Shown here: positions 27,436 to 36,511 of the stretch, piece by piece
Layout: each line of letters opens with the position of its first letter
Position numbering within the stretch: the first letter of the stretch is position 1
Assembly (NCBI GenBank): GCA_013141175.1
Contig: JABFRN010000001.1
Location: 2,996,001 to 3,060,000, forward strand
DNA: 64,000 bases
Source of the DNA: Lysobacter sp.
Lineage (GTDB): Bacteria > Pseudomonadota > Gammaproteobacteria > Xanthomonadales > Xanthomonadaceae
Direction: 5' to 3'
Made by a program: the position numbers and the translations under genes
The notes under the pieces: model-generated
Told to the model about the DNA's origin: nothing
Database searches by the model: none
What the model saw: the letters and a program-made list of their open reading frames with translations, nothing else

Positions 27436-28167
27436 GGGTATTGCTCCTTTGATTGATGGCCTACTCTGTTGCGGCTTTTCGGCTTCCGCCGCCTGCGTGC
27501 TGTACCGTCCGCCGCGACGACGCGCACCATCCGTGGCGTGCGTCGTCGAAGGCTGAGCGTCCTTGCGGAAGGCGACTCCCTGTCGCTTTCCCGGTGATCT
27601 ACGAGAGGTCCGCCCGGCACGCAATCGGGCGGTCGCGGATACGGTGATGTCTTTGCGTGCTGTCCATTATCCGGAGCGTGGTCGCACAGGCTGCGACCTC
27701 GAAAAAGCTTGTAAATCAGGAAAAAATGTGAATTTCCAGCTTGCCTGGAAAGGATGCCTGCCAAGCCTGTTTCGAGCCACGCAGGGTGGGCTCAAGCCTG
27801 TGGTATCCCGATTTCCTTGCCCCAGGAAATCTAGCGCAACGATTGATCGGCAGTCACAGTTCTTTCACCCGTCGTTCCCTCGAACGCGGGAACCCGGTGC
27901 CTTTGCGCTGGGCAGAAGCTGGAAGTTTCTGGATCCCCGCGTTCGCGGGGACGACGACGCTTTTTGAAACGCACGGAAAAGCGGGGATACCTCAGGCTCA
28001 AGCCCGCCATGGATGCCCGCTATCGAAATACGCCAGCGACGCTGCGGCATGATCGCAGTCGATCGTCGAAGACGGATCGGTACTTCGATGCGGTGTTCGT
28101 ACGCTGTTTCGGCGGGCTTGGGCCCGCCCTGCGACCGCTGGTGTGGTTTGCGGTCGTGAAGCTCCGC
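27436..28167. other. Large gene-free region upstream of the DUF2589 operon
   Basis: About 730 bp without a convincing gene between two minus-strand genes. It should contain the promoter of the DUF2589 operon. An AT-rich stretch at about 27700-27735 is the best place for it, though I cannot fix hexamers. The left half (27460-27660) is GC-rich and structured; the right half holds nested inverted repeats (separate entry). A small RNA or long leader cannot be excluded. Confidence 0.5.
27868..27957. repeat. 90-bp inverted-repeat element with outer palindromic flanks
   Basis: The left end CCCGTCGTTCCCTCGAACGC and the right end GCGTTCGCGGGGACGACG are imperfect inverted repeats about 90 bp apart, the layout of the widespread CGTCATTCCCGCG...CGCGGGAATGACG elements. 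Each end also carries its own small palindrome (CGCGTTCGCGGGG). Outside it, CTCAAGCCTGTGGTATCCCG (27791-27810) and CGGGGATACCTCAGGCTCAAG (about 27980-28000) are a second inverted pair, giving a nested structure. It probably derives from a small non-autonomous element. Confidence 0.6.
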
Positions 28168-29550
28168 CTACAGGCGATTGATACGGAACTTGCGGCCTTT
28201 GATCTTGCCGCTGCGCAGACGCGACAGAGCGGTTTCGGCCTGTGCGCGCGCGATCGCGACATACGAACGCGTGGCGTAGACGTCGATCTTGCCGATGGCA
28301 TCGACTTTGAGCCCCGCGTCTCCGGTGAGCGCGCCGACGATATCGCCGGGCCGCAGTTTGTCGGTGCGACCGGCATCGATGCGCAGGGTGACCATCGCGG
28401 CGGGCGGCACGTTCTGCGGCCTGCCGGTCAGCGGCTGCATGCGCTCCCAGCGCAGCGGTTTGCCCAGGCGCTCGCTGATCGCGGTCTTGCGCGGCAGCTC
28501 GTGCGGCATGCACAGGCTGAGCGCGAGACCGTCGCGTCCGGCGCGTCCGGTGCGGCCGATGCGATGCAGATACGTGTCGGCGTCGGTGGGCAGGTCGTAG
28601 TTCACGACCGCGCCGAGATCCTCCACATCGAGTCCGCGCGCGGCGACATCGCTGGCCACCAGCACGCTGCAGCTGCGATTGGCGAAACGCACCAGCACTT
28701 CGTCGCGGTCGCGCTGTTCCATGTCGCCATGCAGCGCCAGCGCCGAGAACCCGTAGTGCGACAGCGAGCCGACCACTTCTTCGGTGTCCTTGCGCATGTT
28801 GCAGAACACCACGCACGACACCGGCCGATAGTTCAACAGCAGGGCGGCGAGCAGCGGCGCTTTGCGATCCTGCTCCACTTCGAAGAACAGTTGCTCGATC
28901 GTGGCCGGTTCCGCGCCGCCATCGATGCTCACTTCGACGGCGTTGCGCAGCATGGCGTTGCCCAGCGCGCGGATGGCATCGGGAAACGTTGCCGAGAACA
29001 GCAGGCTCTGCCGCTCTTTCGGCGTGCGCTTGACGATGTCGCGGATCGCGTCCTCGAAACCCATGTCGAGCATGCGGTCGGCTTCGTCCAGCACCAGCGT
29101 GCGCAGCCCGCCCAGTTGCAGCGCCTTCTTCTGCATGAGTTCCTGGATGCGGCCGGGCGTGCCGACGACGACATGCGGCTCGTGGGTGAGCGAGGCCAGC
29201 TGTGGCCCCAGCGGAATGCCGCCGCAGAGGATCGAAATCTTGAGATTGGGAATGCCGGTGGCGAGTTTGCGCAATTGCTTGCCGACCTGATCGGCGAGTT
29301 CGCGGGTCGGGCACAGCACCAGCGCCTGCGTGCGGGTCGTGCCAGGATCGAGCCGGTGCAGCAGCCCGAGTCCGAACGCGGCGGTCTTGCCGCTGCCGGT
29401 GGGCGCCTGTGCGATCACGTCGCGGCCTTCGAGAATCGCCGGCAGTGCCTGCGCCTGGACCGGGGTCATCGCCGTGTAGCCGAGGGCATCGATGCCCTGC
29501 AGCAGGGTGGGGGACAGCGACAGCGCGGCGAAATCGGTGGGTTCGGTCAT
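28168..29550 (-). CDS. dbpA: ATP-dependent RNA helicase DbpA
   Basis: The 460-residue DEAD-box helicase acts in large ribosomal subunit assembly by binding hairpin 92 of 23S rRNA. Motifs are in order: Q motif with MTPVQAQALP, APTGSGKT, PTRELADQV, GTPGRIQEL, VLDEADRML, SATFP, the RGLDVEDL segment and HRIGRTGRAG. The C-terminal DbpA RNA-binding domain (from about 385, VTLRIDAGRTDKLRPGDIVGALTG) ends in KIKGRKFRI, as in the family. It is a single gene flanked by a repeat-rich gap and a hydrolase gene on the same strand. Confidence 0.95.
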   Translation of the reverse strand: MTEPTDFAALSLSPTLLQGIDALGYTAMTPVQAQALPAILEGRDVIAQAPTGSGKTAAFGLGLLHRLDPGTTRTQALVLCPTRELADQVGKQLRKLATGIPNLKISILCGGIPLGPQLASLTHEPHVVVGTPGRIQELMQKKALQLGGLRTLVLDEADRMLDMGFEDAIRDIVKRTPKERQSLLFSATFPDAIRALGNAMLRNAVEVSIDGGAEPATIEQLFFEVEQDRKAPLLAALLLNYRPVSCVVFCNMRKDTEEVVGSLSHYGFSALALHGDMEQRDRDEVLVRFANRSCSVLVASDVAARGLDVEDLGAVVNYDLPTDADTYLHRIGRTGRAGRDGLALSLCMPHELPRKTAISERLGKPLRWERMQPLTGRPQNVPPAAMVTLRIDAGRTDKLRPGDIVGALTGDAGLKVDAIGKIDVYATRSYVAIARAQAETALSRLRSGKIKGRKFRINRL

Positions 29551-29589
29551 CCCGCCATGATCTCAGACCCACGCGCCAAAAGGCAGCGA

Positions 29590-30780
29590 TCAGTTCTTTC
29601 GCGTCGGTTTCGGCTTCAGCCAGCGCAGCAGGCGATCGGCGACATCGGGGTGGCTGAGCAGGTCCAGATGATGCATGCCGTAGCCGATCCATTGCCGGTT
29701 CTTCGCGAATCCGGTGACGCGATCCGGGTCCGGATGATGTCCGAGCGCGCTGGCAACGGGCACCAGGCCATCGCCGATCCAACGGTCCTTGAGATCGCCA
29801 CGACGACTCCCGGTGGTCGCCGCGATCGCATAGCAGCGTACGCCCTTGGGCAGCGATACCGCACGATGGCGGCTGCGCATCGACAGCGCGTTGCCGTGGC
29901 GCAGATCGGTGATGCCGGCGCTTCTGAGTTTGCCGACGCGCGCGAGCGGCGCTGCGAAAGGGGTCGCTGCGAGAACGAGATCGATCCAACGGCCGCCGCG
30001 TTCCAGCGGCGCGCCCTGGTGCGGCGAACCCATGCAAATGAGATTGCGCAGCGATCCGAGCCAGGCATGATCGTGCACGGCGGCATGATGGCAAGCGCTG
30101 CGCGCGAGCAGGCCGCCCATGCTGTGTCCGATGATCGTGATCTCGTCCACGGGCATCGGCCATTGCGCGCGCAGCGTTTCCAGCAGCTCCGCGAAGGCGT
30201 GGCCATTCTGTGCGATGGATCGTCCGGTGTTGTAGTGCAGGTACAGCGGCGTGTAACCGAGCGCTTCCGCGAGCATCGCGCCGTGGTCGTGATCATCGCG
30301 CGTCCACTGCAGATCGTTCATGCACAGGCCGTGCACCAGGACGAGCAGTTTGCGGCCGGCATCGGGAATCGCGTCGGACAACAGTTCGGTGCGCAGCGTC
30401 AGCGGTTGGCCCGCGTGATGCAGCCGCATCGGGATCGCGAGCGGGTTGGCGGTGACCGCGAGGTGATCGCCCACCACGCCATTGAGCGCCGCGACGATCG
30501 CTTCGCGCTGCGTCGAGGTGCGTTGGTAGGCGGTGCCTTGTCGACCGAGTACCGCGTCCAATCCGGCGCCGGTCAATCCGGTCACGCCACGAATGCCGCG
30601 ATAGACCAGGCCGGCGATGCCGCGGGTGCGTTCCGGTGCCGCGTGGCGCAGGCCCAGGTCGGGGCGGGCGATCGCGGCGTGCATCGCTTCGACCAGATCG
30701 GCGACGCCGGTGGTCGCGTCCACACCGAGGCGTGCGACGCCATGGAGATCGGACAGACGCGGGGCGTATTTGTCGAGCAT
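29590..30780 (-). CDS. Alpha/beta hydrolase, PGAP1/lipase-like
   Basis: The 396-residue protein has an N-terminal region of about 150 residues without clear similarity, then a hydrolase domain: LLVLVHGLCMNDLQW (oxyanion region), the nucleophile elbow IIGHSMGGLLARSAC, MGSPHQGAPLERGG and a late histidine in YGMHHLDLLSHPDV. The GSPHQG motif is typical of triacylglycerol lipase/PGAP1-like esterases. No signal peptide is seen. MLDKYAPRLSD at 30780 is chosen as start because the upstream in-frame extension has no protein-like character. Substrate unknown; an ester or lipid is likely. Confidence 0.82.
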   Translation of the reverse strand: MLDKYAPRLSDLHGVARLGVDATTGVADLVEAMHAAIARPDLGLRHAAPERTRGIAGLVYRGIRGVTGLTGAGLDAVLGRQGTAYQRTSTQREAIVAALNGVVGDHLAVTANPLAIPMRLHHAGQPLTLRTELLSDAIPDAGRKLLVLVHGLCMNDLQWTRDDHDHGAMLAEALGYTPLYLHYNTGRSIAQNGHAFAELLETLRAQWPMPVDEITIIGHSMGGLLARSACHHAAVHDHAWLGSLRNLICMGSPHQGAPLERGGRWIDLVLAATPFAAPLARVGKLRSAGITDLRHGNALSMRSRHRAVSLPKGVRCYAIAATTGSRRGDLKDRWIGDGLVPVASALGHHPDPDRVTGFAKNRQWIGYGMHHLDLLSHPDVADRLLRWLKPKPTRKN

Positions 30781-30882
30781 CGGATGCGTCGTTTGCGTTG
30801 CGTGGCAGCGTGCAGTATGCACGGATCGCGATGACCGCACGCCGATCATTTGGTTGCGACCGCGATGCATCGTCTCCAAACG

Positions 30883-30914
30883 CACAGAACCCGGGTCGAA
30901 GCCCGGGTTCTGTG
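30883..30914 (-). terminator. Probable terminator of the carboxypeptidase gene
   Basis: CACAGAACCCGGG (30883-30895) and CCCGGGTTCTGTG (30902-30914) form a perfect 13-bp stem with a 6-nt loop, about 24 bp after the carboxypeptidase stop on the minus strand. On that strand the stem is followed by CGTTTGG, so the T-run is weak, but position and stability support a terminator. Confidence 0.7.
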
Positions 30915-30937
30915 GTGGTTCGCTTGCGGGCGAAGGC

Positions 30938-33268
30938 TCAGAAGGTGATGCTCCAGCTGTCGATACGACCGATGTCGCCAGCGGCGTTGTCGTTCACGCG
31001 CAGGTTCCATGTGCCGTTCAGCGCTTCGGTCGACAGATTCACGCTGAAGGTCTGGTTGATGTTGTCGGCGCTGCCGCCGGTGCGGTTGTGCAGCACGTAC
31101 ACGCTACCGTCCGGCGCGACCAGATCGACCTTCAGATCGCCCTTGTAGGTGTGGACGATATTGACCAGCACCGGCGTGCTGGCCAGCGCGTTGCCGGTGC
31201 GGCCGGAAACGACGATCGGGCTGTTGACGGTGGCGTTGTCGGCGATCGGGACATCGGTGCCGTTGGTGTAGGTCTGCGTGCCGCTGGTGGCGACGGTGAC
31301 CGACTGCGTTTTCGTATTGGTCAGTCCGCCGTTGTCGGTGACGGTCAGGCTGACGCTGTAGGTACCTGCGGCGGAGTATGTCCTGCTTGGATTGGTCGCG
31401 GTGGAGAGCGTGCCGTCGCCGAAGTTCCAACTGCGCGAGGCGATGCTGCCATCGCTGTCGGTGGAGGTGTCGGTGAAGCTCGCGGTCAGGCCCGAGGAGC
31501 TGGCGCTGAAATTGGCCACCGGTGCGACGTTGCCGCCACCGCCGGTGGTGATGTTCAGCAGCACCGCATTCGGCGTGCCGAGCGCGCCGGAGGCGTCGGT
31601 GCCCTGCACGTAGACGATGTGGCGGCCGACGCCCAGGCCTGTGGTGGAGAGGCTTGCGGTGGCCGTTTCGCTGGTGGCGTTGAAGCTGCCGTCGCTGGCG
31701 GTCATCGCGATGCCCACGGCGCCGGCTTCCCACGGCGGAATATCGACGTAAAGCCTGGCCGATGCGATGGCCTGGGTGGCTTCGGTGCCGTTGGTCTGGT
31801 TGAACTGGCTGTCGTTGAGGGCCGCGGTGATCGTCACCGGCGTGCCGGCGTTCACCGTGGCGCTGGAGGTGGTCACGCTGACCGTGTTCGGGCCCGAGGG
31901 ATAGCGGTAGGGCGCGGTGAGATTGCGCGCGGCGTATTTCAGCATCGCCAGATTCTTCGGCAGCGTCGACGAGGTGAATGTCGTGCACGACTCGAAGAAC
32001 GACACGCCCAACTCGATGGTGTAGCTGGGCACGCCGAGCAGGCCGTACATGTTGTCGTCGGTGGCGCCGTCGGTGCCGTACAGCTCGGCCGACTGTTGCG
32101 GACGGTAGCTGTTGAACCACGCCATGCGCCGGCCGAAGGTGCGCAGCGCGGCGGTGTTCGGCGCTGCGGCGGAGGTATCGCCCCAAGGCCACAGCACCAG
32201 CTGCGAATAGCTGTGGATATCGAGGAACAGGCCCTGATAGTCGTCCGGCGCCGCGCTGCTGACGGCGTCGCCGCGACGGTCCGGGAAGATGCCGCCGGTA
32301 TAGACCCCGCCCGCACCGGGCGTGCCGGCCACGAAGCGCACGAGGTTCTGCGTTTCCGGTTCCGACTGCGCCACCGGGCCGTGATAGGTCTCGGCGCAGG
32401 CGTTGGGACTGGAACCGCCGGAGACGGTGTTCCAGTGGAAGGGGAAATTCCGGTTGAGATCGGTGCCGACCGTGGTCGCGGTGCAGGTGCCGTTGGTGTT
32501 GTTGACGTTCTTGCGCCAGGAAAGGCCGGTTTCCGCTTTTTTGCGGCCGTCGGGATTGGCCTGCAGGATCAGGTAGAAGGTGTAGTTGTCCATCAGCCAG
32601 GTGGCTTCGGGATCGGTGCCGTAGCCGTTGACCAGCCATTCGGCGTAGCGGGTGACGAGTTCGGCAGGCGTGTATTCGCGCGCATGGATCGAACCGAACA
32701 CCACCATCGGCGGTTTGTTCGGGCGCAGCGCATTGGTGGCCGAATTGGTCAGCCGCAGCACCTTCATGTCGTAGCCGCCGGTGTTGCGCGACTTCAACCA
32801 GCTGGGGCCGATGACCGACATGCTGGCCAGCGCCGGCTTGGCGGCGACGAGCTGGTCGATGGTGGTGTAGGTCTCCTCGACCGTGCGGTAGCAGGCGTAG
32901 CCGCTGATGCTGCGGGTACCGAACTGCTGTTGCGCCATCGCCGATTCGGCGCCGCGGATGCGATCGGTGGCAGCCTGGTCGACGAGCACCGACAGGCCCA
33001 TGCCCTGGAGGTCGAGGATCTCCTGCGCCGTGGCTTCGGTGCGCACGGTCTTGGCGCTACGGTCGACGATCATGTGCTGGAAGCGCGAAGCCAACGCCTG
33101 CAATTGCGCGCGGTTGCGGTACTGGATGCTGACGAACGAGAGGCTGTCGTCGCCGGTCGCGGTGGGCGTCGGGATGGATCCGGTCGGCGGCGTGACGGGC
33201 GGCGCTGCGCTGGACTGGCCGGCGATGCAGACCAGAAGGGCTGCGGGCAACAACAAACGAAGGTTCAT
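30938..33268 (-). CDS. Secreted M14 zinc carboxypeptidase with PKD and P domains
   Basis: The 776-residue exoenzyme has a signal peptide (residues 1-21), a propeptide-like region to about 120, and an M14 domain with zinc ligands His195 and Glu198 in SIHAREYTPAE and His352 in LDIHSYSQL, and catalytic Glu419 in YTIELG. TDLNRNFPFHW provides substrate-binding Asn-Arg. A beta linker (about 450-560) is followed by a PKD domain (about 565-650; ASRSWNFGDGT) and a C-terminal proprotein-convertase P-type domain (about 660-776; DLKVDLVAPDGSVYVLHNRTG), which in such secreted proteases is often removed on maturation. It is probably a type II secretion substrate. GGAGA supports ATG 33268. Confidence 0.93.
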   Translation of the reverse strand: MNLRLLLPAALLVCIAGQSSAAPPVTPPTGSIPTPTATGDDSLSFVSIQYRNRAQLQALASRFQHMIVDRSAKTVRTEATAQEILDLQGMGLSVLVDQAATDRIRGAESAMAQQQFGTRSISGYACYRTVEETYTTIDQLVAAKPALASMSVIGPSWLKSRNTGGYDMKVLRLTNSATNALRPNKPPMVVFGSIHAREYTPAELVTRYAEWLVNGYGTDPEATWLMDNYTFYLILQANPDGRKKAETGLSWRKNVNNTNGTCTATTVGTDLNRNFPFHWNTVSGGSSPNACAETYHGPVAQSEPETQNLVRFVAGTPGAGGVYTGGIFPDRRGDAVSSAAPDDYQGLFLDIHSYSQLVLWPWGDTSAAAPNTAALRTFGRRMAWFNSYRPQQSAELYGTDGATDDNMYGLLGVPSYTIELGVSFFESCTTFTSSTLPKNLAMLKYAARNLTAPYRYPSGPNTVSVTTSSATVNAGTPVTITAALNDSQFNQTNGTEATQAIASARLYVDIPPWEAGAVGIAMTASDGSFNATSETATASLSTTGLGVGRHIVYVQGTDASGALGTPNAVLLNITTGGGGNVAPVANFSASSSGLTASFTDTSTDSDGSIASRSWNFGDGTLSTATNPSRTYSAAGTYSVSLTVTDNGGLTNTKTQSVTVATSGTQTYTNGTDVPIADNATVNSPIVVSGRTGNALASTPVLVNIVHTYKGDLKVDLVAPDGSVYVLHNRTGGSADNINQTFSVNLSTEALNGTWNLRVNDNAAGDIGRIDSWSITF

Positions 33269-33757
33269 GGAGTCTCCATTTCGGGGGGATCCGGTCGCAT
33301 CGTATCGACCGGGGGGCGCGGGCATCGAGGATGTCGCGGGATCGACGTGTTTGCCGTGAATCGCGCGGATTTGCAAATCGGCCCGATGCGGCATCGCCAG
33401 GCGACAGCGATCGATGGCGTCGATCGCGAAGCGGCCGGGTCGATCGATTGGACGGAATCCGGCGCATTCGGCAGGAAAGTGTCCCGATTCGGCGATCCCG
33501 TCCCGCAGCGCGAGGCTGACAACCCGCAGGCGGGCCACGATGCGGGTTTGCTGCTCTGCAGCAGCTGCTTGCGACAAATGAGAATCGAATCGACCCGCAT
33601 CGCGCGGCGACGCTTGAGACGCCAGTCTCGTTTCCGATGCTGTCGCGGCGCATGGCTCGCGGCCATGGGGCACTGCCGGTATCGTATGCGGATGCCGCCG
33701 AAGAGGTGGGAGACGTACCACGCCCGCATCGTCCGATGCGGGACGACAGGGGGAAGC
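33269..33757. other. Divergent regulatory region between carboxypeptidase and hybrid kinase genes
   Basis: About 490 bp with no credible gene. Plus-strand frames through it are open only because of the GC-rich composition. It must carry the carboxypeptidase promoter on one side and the kinase promoter on the other. The only clear element is a palindrome near the kinase start (next entry). Confidence 0.5.
33723..33742. promoter_or_regulatory. Palindrome just upstream of the hybrid kinase gene
   Basis: CCCGCATCG and CGATGCGGG flank a 2-bp centre, 16 bp before the kinase ATG and 6 bp before its AGGGGGA ribosome site. In RNA it would fold close to the ribosome site; in DNA it is a plausible operator. 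No second copy was noticed. Confidence 0.35.
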
Positions 33758-35593
33758 ATGGCCACCGCAGAGTCCGTCGAGACTCCGCTGATCATCGCGC
33801 GCGAGTGCCGCCAACTGGTCCTGGGCCAAGGCGTGGCGGGCGCGTTGGCCACCATCGGTGTGGCGGCGCTGTTCCTGCTTGCGCTGCGCGATGTGCACCC
33901 CCGCGATGTCTTGCTTGGTTGGGCGGTGGCGGTGGCGGCGATTTCGGCCTTGCGCGTGCTGTTGGCGGTATGGGCGAAGCGATCCGCGCTCGACACCGGC
34001 CGCGCGCTGCCGAACACGCCGGAAGTGTGCATCGCGGTCGGCCTGCTGTCGGGTGGCGTCTGGGGCGCTGCGGCGACGCTGCTGTTTCCGCTGGGACACA
34101 GCGAACTGTATTTCGTGACCGCATTCCTGCTGATCGGAATGCCCGCAGGGGCGATCAGCAGTTTCGGCGCATGGTGGCCCGCTTACGCTGCGTACGTGCT
34201 GGCCAGCGTCGGGCCGTTCGCGATCTATTTCCTGGCGGGCGGGCAACGCGAATTCATGATCGCCGGGCTCGCCGCGTGCCTGTTCGGCGTGTTCCTGCTG
34301 CGCGAGGGTTTCGTGATCGGTCGGACGATCCAGCGCAATATCGCCCAACGCATCGCGCTACTGGCGATGACCCGATCGCTGGGCGATGCGCTGGATCGCG
34401 CCGATGCCGCCAATCGCGCCAAATCCACGTTTCTCGCCAATATGAGCCACGAACTGCGCACGCCGCTGAATGTGATCATCGGGATGAGCCAACTGCTCGC
34501 CGAAGCCCCCGAGGAACCGAAGCACCGGCATTTGCCGAACAGCATCCGTCGCGCCGGACAGGCATTGCTCGCGCTGATCAGCGATGTGCTGGATCTCTCG
34601 CAGATCGAAGCGGGCAAGATCACGCTGCAGATCGCACCCTTCGCGCCCCGGCAACTGGTCGAGGATGTCCTGGACATGTTCCAGCCGGAGGCGGCCTCGA
34701 AATCGCTGCGGCTCGATGCGACGTATGCGATTTCCGTGCCGGAACGATTCGTCGGCGATCAGGCGCGGTTGCGCCAGATCCTGGTGAATCTGGTCGGCAA
34801 TGCGCTGAAGTTCACTGCGGTCGGCAGCGTGCGCATCGCGCTGGATGTCGAAGCCGATGCGGGAGCGGGGCGCGTGCTTTCGATCGAGGTCGCGGACACC
34901 GGCCCCGGCATCGATGAAAACGATCATCTGCGGATCTTCTCGGCGTTCCAGCAGGGCGACGATTCATCGACCCGCGCGTATCCGGGCACCGGGCTCGGTT
35001 TGAATATTTCCCGCGATCTCGTCGCATTGATGGGCGGACGGATCGAGCTGCGCAGCGCGCCGGGCGAGGGCAGCCGCTTCCGTGTCCGCGTCCCCGAATC
35101 GCCGGATGCGGCCTCGTCCACGGGACCGTTGCGCGACGATGTTGCGCAGCCGCTCATGGTCGCCGATATCCCGCCTGCGTCGATTTCCGGCCTGCGGATC
35201 CTGGTCGTGGAGGACAATCTCCTGAACGCATCGCTGATCAAATTGATGCTGGAGCGCGACGGTTGCCTGATCGAATGCGCAGGCAACGGCAACCATGCGC
35301 TGGAGATGATGCATGCCGGAGCCTGGCATGCGGTGTTGATGGATTGCCAGATGCCGGAGATGGACGGTTATGCGACCACCCGCCGCTGGCGTCATATCGA
35401 AGCCACCGAGCGGCGCGCGCGGCTGCCGATTCTCGCCCTGACCGCGCACGCGATGGCCGATGACCGCAAGAAGTGTCTCGATGCAGGCATGGACGATTAC
35501 CTGACCAAACCCGTGAAGCTGGAATCCCTGCGCGAGGTCCTCTCGCGGTATGTTGTCGCCAGCGCCGTCGAGCCGGAGTCCGCCGCACCATGA
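33758..35593 (+). CDS. Hybrid histidine kinase with C-terminal receiver
   Basis: The 611-residue protein has about six N-terminal transmembrane helices (about 22-188), a HisKA domain with ANMSHELRTPLN (His231), an HATPase domain (NLVGNALKF, DTGPGI, YPGTGLGLNIS) and a receiver domain from about 478 with Asp529 in LMDCQMPEMDG and TKPVK. There is no HPt domain, so phosphoryl transfer to a separate protein is expected. AGGGGGA 3-4 nt before ATG 33758 sets the start. Its stop overlaps the start of an exported phosphodiesterase-fold gene by 4 bp, an uncommon pairing. No partner regulator is adjacent. Confidence 0.92.
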   Translation: MATAESVETPLIIARECRQLVLGQGVAGALATIGVAALFLLALRDVHPRDVLLGWAVAVAAISALRVLLAVWAKRSALDTGRALPNTPEVCIAVGLLSGGVWGAAATLLFPLGHSELYFVTAFLLIGMPAGAISSFGAWWPAYAAYVLASVGPFAIYFLAGGQREFMIAGLAACLFGVFLLREGFVIGRTIQRNIAQRIALLAMTRSLGDALDRADAANRAKSTFLANMSHELRTPLNVIIGMSQLLAEAPEEPKHRHLPNSIRRAGQALLALISDVLDLSQIEAGKITLQIAPFAPRQLVEDVLDMFQPEAASKSLRLDATYAISVPERFVGDQARLRQILVNLVGNALKFTAVGSVRIALDVEADAGAGRVLSIEVADTGPGIDENDHLRIFSAFQQGDDSSTRAYPGTGLGLNISRDLVALMGGRIELRSAPGEGSRFRVRVPESPDAASSTGPLRDDVAQPLMVADIPPASISGLRILVVEDNLLNASLIKLMLERDGCLIECAGNGNHALEMMHAGAWHAVLMDCQMPEMDGYATTRRWRHIEATERRARLPILALTAHAMADDRKKCLDAGMDDYLTKPVKLESLREVLSRYVVASAVEPESAAP

Positions 35594-36465
35594 GCCATTC
35601 AGTGCGTTCCAGTCTGCATCGCATCCTGCTGGCGCTGGTCCTGTTCGGGATCGCCGCTCCTGCGTCGGCGCAATCCTTGCGCGTGATGACGTTCAACGTC
35701 CGCCTGCCGGTGGCGGCGGATGGCGAGAACCGCTGGGAAGCGCGTCGCGAGCTGATGGCCGATACGATCCGCCGCTACCGTCCGGATCTCATCGGCACCC
35801 AGGAACTGCACAAGCCGCAGGGCGATTTCCTGATCGAACGCCTGGATGGATATGCGTGGTTCGGACGCGACCGGCGCGGTGGCACGAACGACGAGCACGT
35901 GGGTGTGTTCTATCGCACCAAGGTGTTGAAGGTCGTCGAATCCGGCGATTTCTGGCTGTCGGATACCCCCGAGGTGCCCGGCAGCATCACCTGGGGCAAT
36001 CTCTACCCGCGCTTGACGACCTGGGCGCTGTTCGAGCACAGGTCGAGCCATCGGCGCTTCTACGTCTACAACACCCATCTGCCGTATCGCGATGAAGACG
36101 AAGCGGCCCGCATCCGCTGCGCCGAACTGATCCTGGCCCATCTGGCGCGACAGCCGCAGGACGTGCCGGCGGTCGTGATGGGCGACTTCAATACCTCGCC
36201 CGACAGCCGCGTCCATGCCCTGCTGTCGGCGCAATTGCACGATGCCCGGCTCCAAGCTCCCGAGCACCGGGGGCCTGCCGCCACGTTCCACGCCTTCACC
36301 GGCCGCGCCGAGCGCCGGATCGACTGGATCTTCGCGCGGGGGCTGCTTGCGCGGCGCGCGGTGACCGTGATCGATGCGCGCAACGGTCGTTATCCCTCCG
36401 ACCATTTCCCTGTATTCGTGGACTATCGCTGGCCCCGGAAACGCGTTTTGGAGCGACAACCCTAG
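35590..36465 (+). CDS. Exported endonuclease/exonuclease/phosphatase-fold hydrolase
   Basis: The 291-residue protein has a signal peptide (cleavage near ASA-QS, residue 27) and the EEP-family motifs LRVMTFNVRLP, IGTQELHK, YNTHLPY, VVMGDFNTSPDS and PSDHFPVFVDY. It is closest to the exported family with a GTQE and DEHVGVFYR pattern that acts on phospho-esters such as sugar or lipid phosphates; a nuclease role is also possible. It is translationally coupled to the hybrid kinase (ATGA overlap). It differs from the DNase I-like protein at 20.6 kb. Confidence 0.87.
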   Translation: MSHSVRSSLHRILLALVLFGIAAPASAQSLRVMTFNVRLPVAADGENRWEARRELMADTIRRYRPDLIGTQELHKPQGDFLIERLDGYAWFGRDRRGGTNDEHVGVFYRTKVLKVVESGDFWLSDTPEVPGSITWGNLYPRLTTWALFEHRSSHRRFYVYNTHLPYRDEDEAARIRCAELILAHLARQPQDVPAVVMGDFNTSPDSRVHALLSAQLHDARLQAPEHRGPAATFHAFTGRAERRIDWIFARGLLARRAVTVIDARNGRYPSDHFPVFVDYRWPRKRVLERQP

Positions 36466-36511
36466 CGCCAGGGCGCACAATAGCCGACCACCTGTTGTCC
36501 GGAAGTGCTGC

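Noticed and set aside
30617-35593. A 1658-codon plus-strand open frame
   Set aside because: Its first two thirds are antisense to the well-supported carboxypeptidase and hydrolase genes and lack protein-like features; only the last 611 codons (hybrid kinase) are real.
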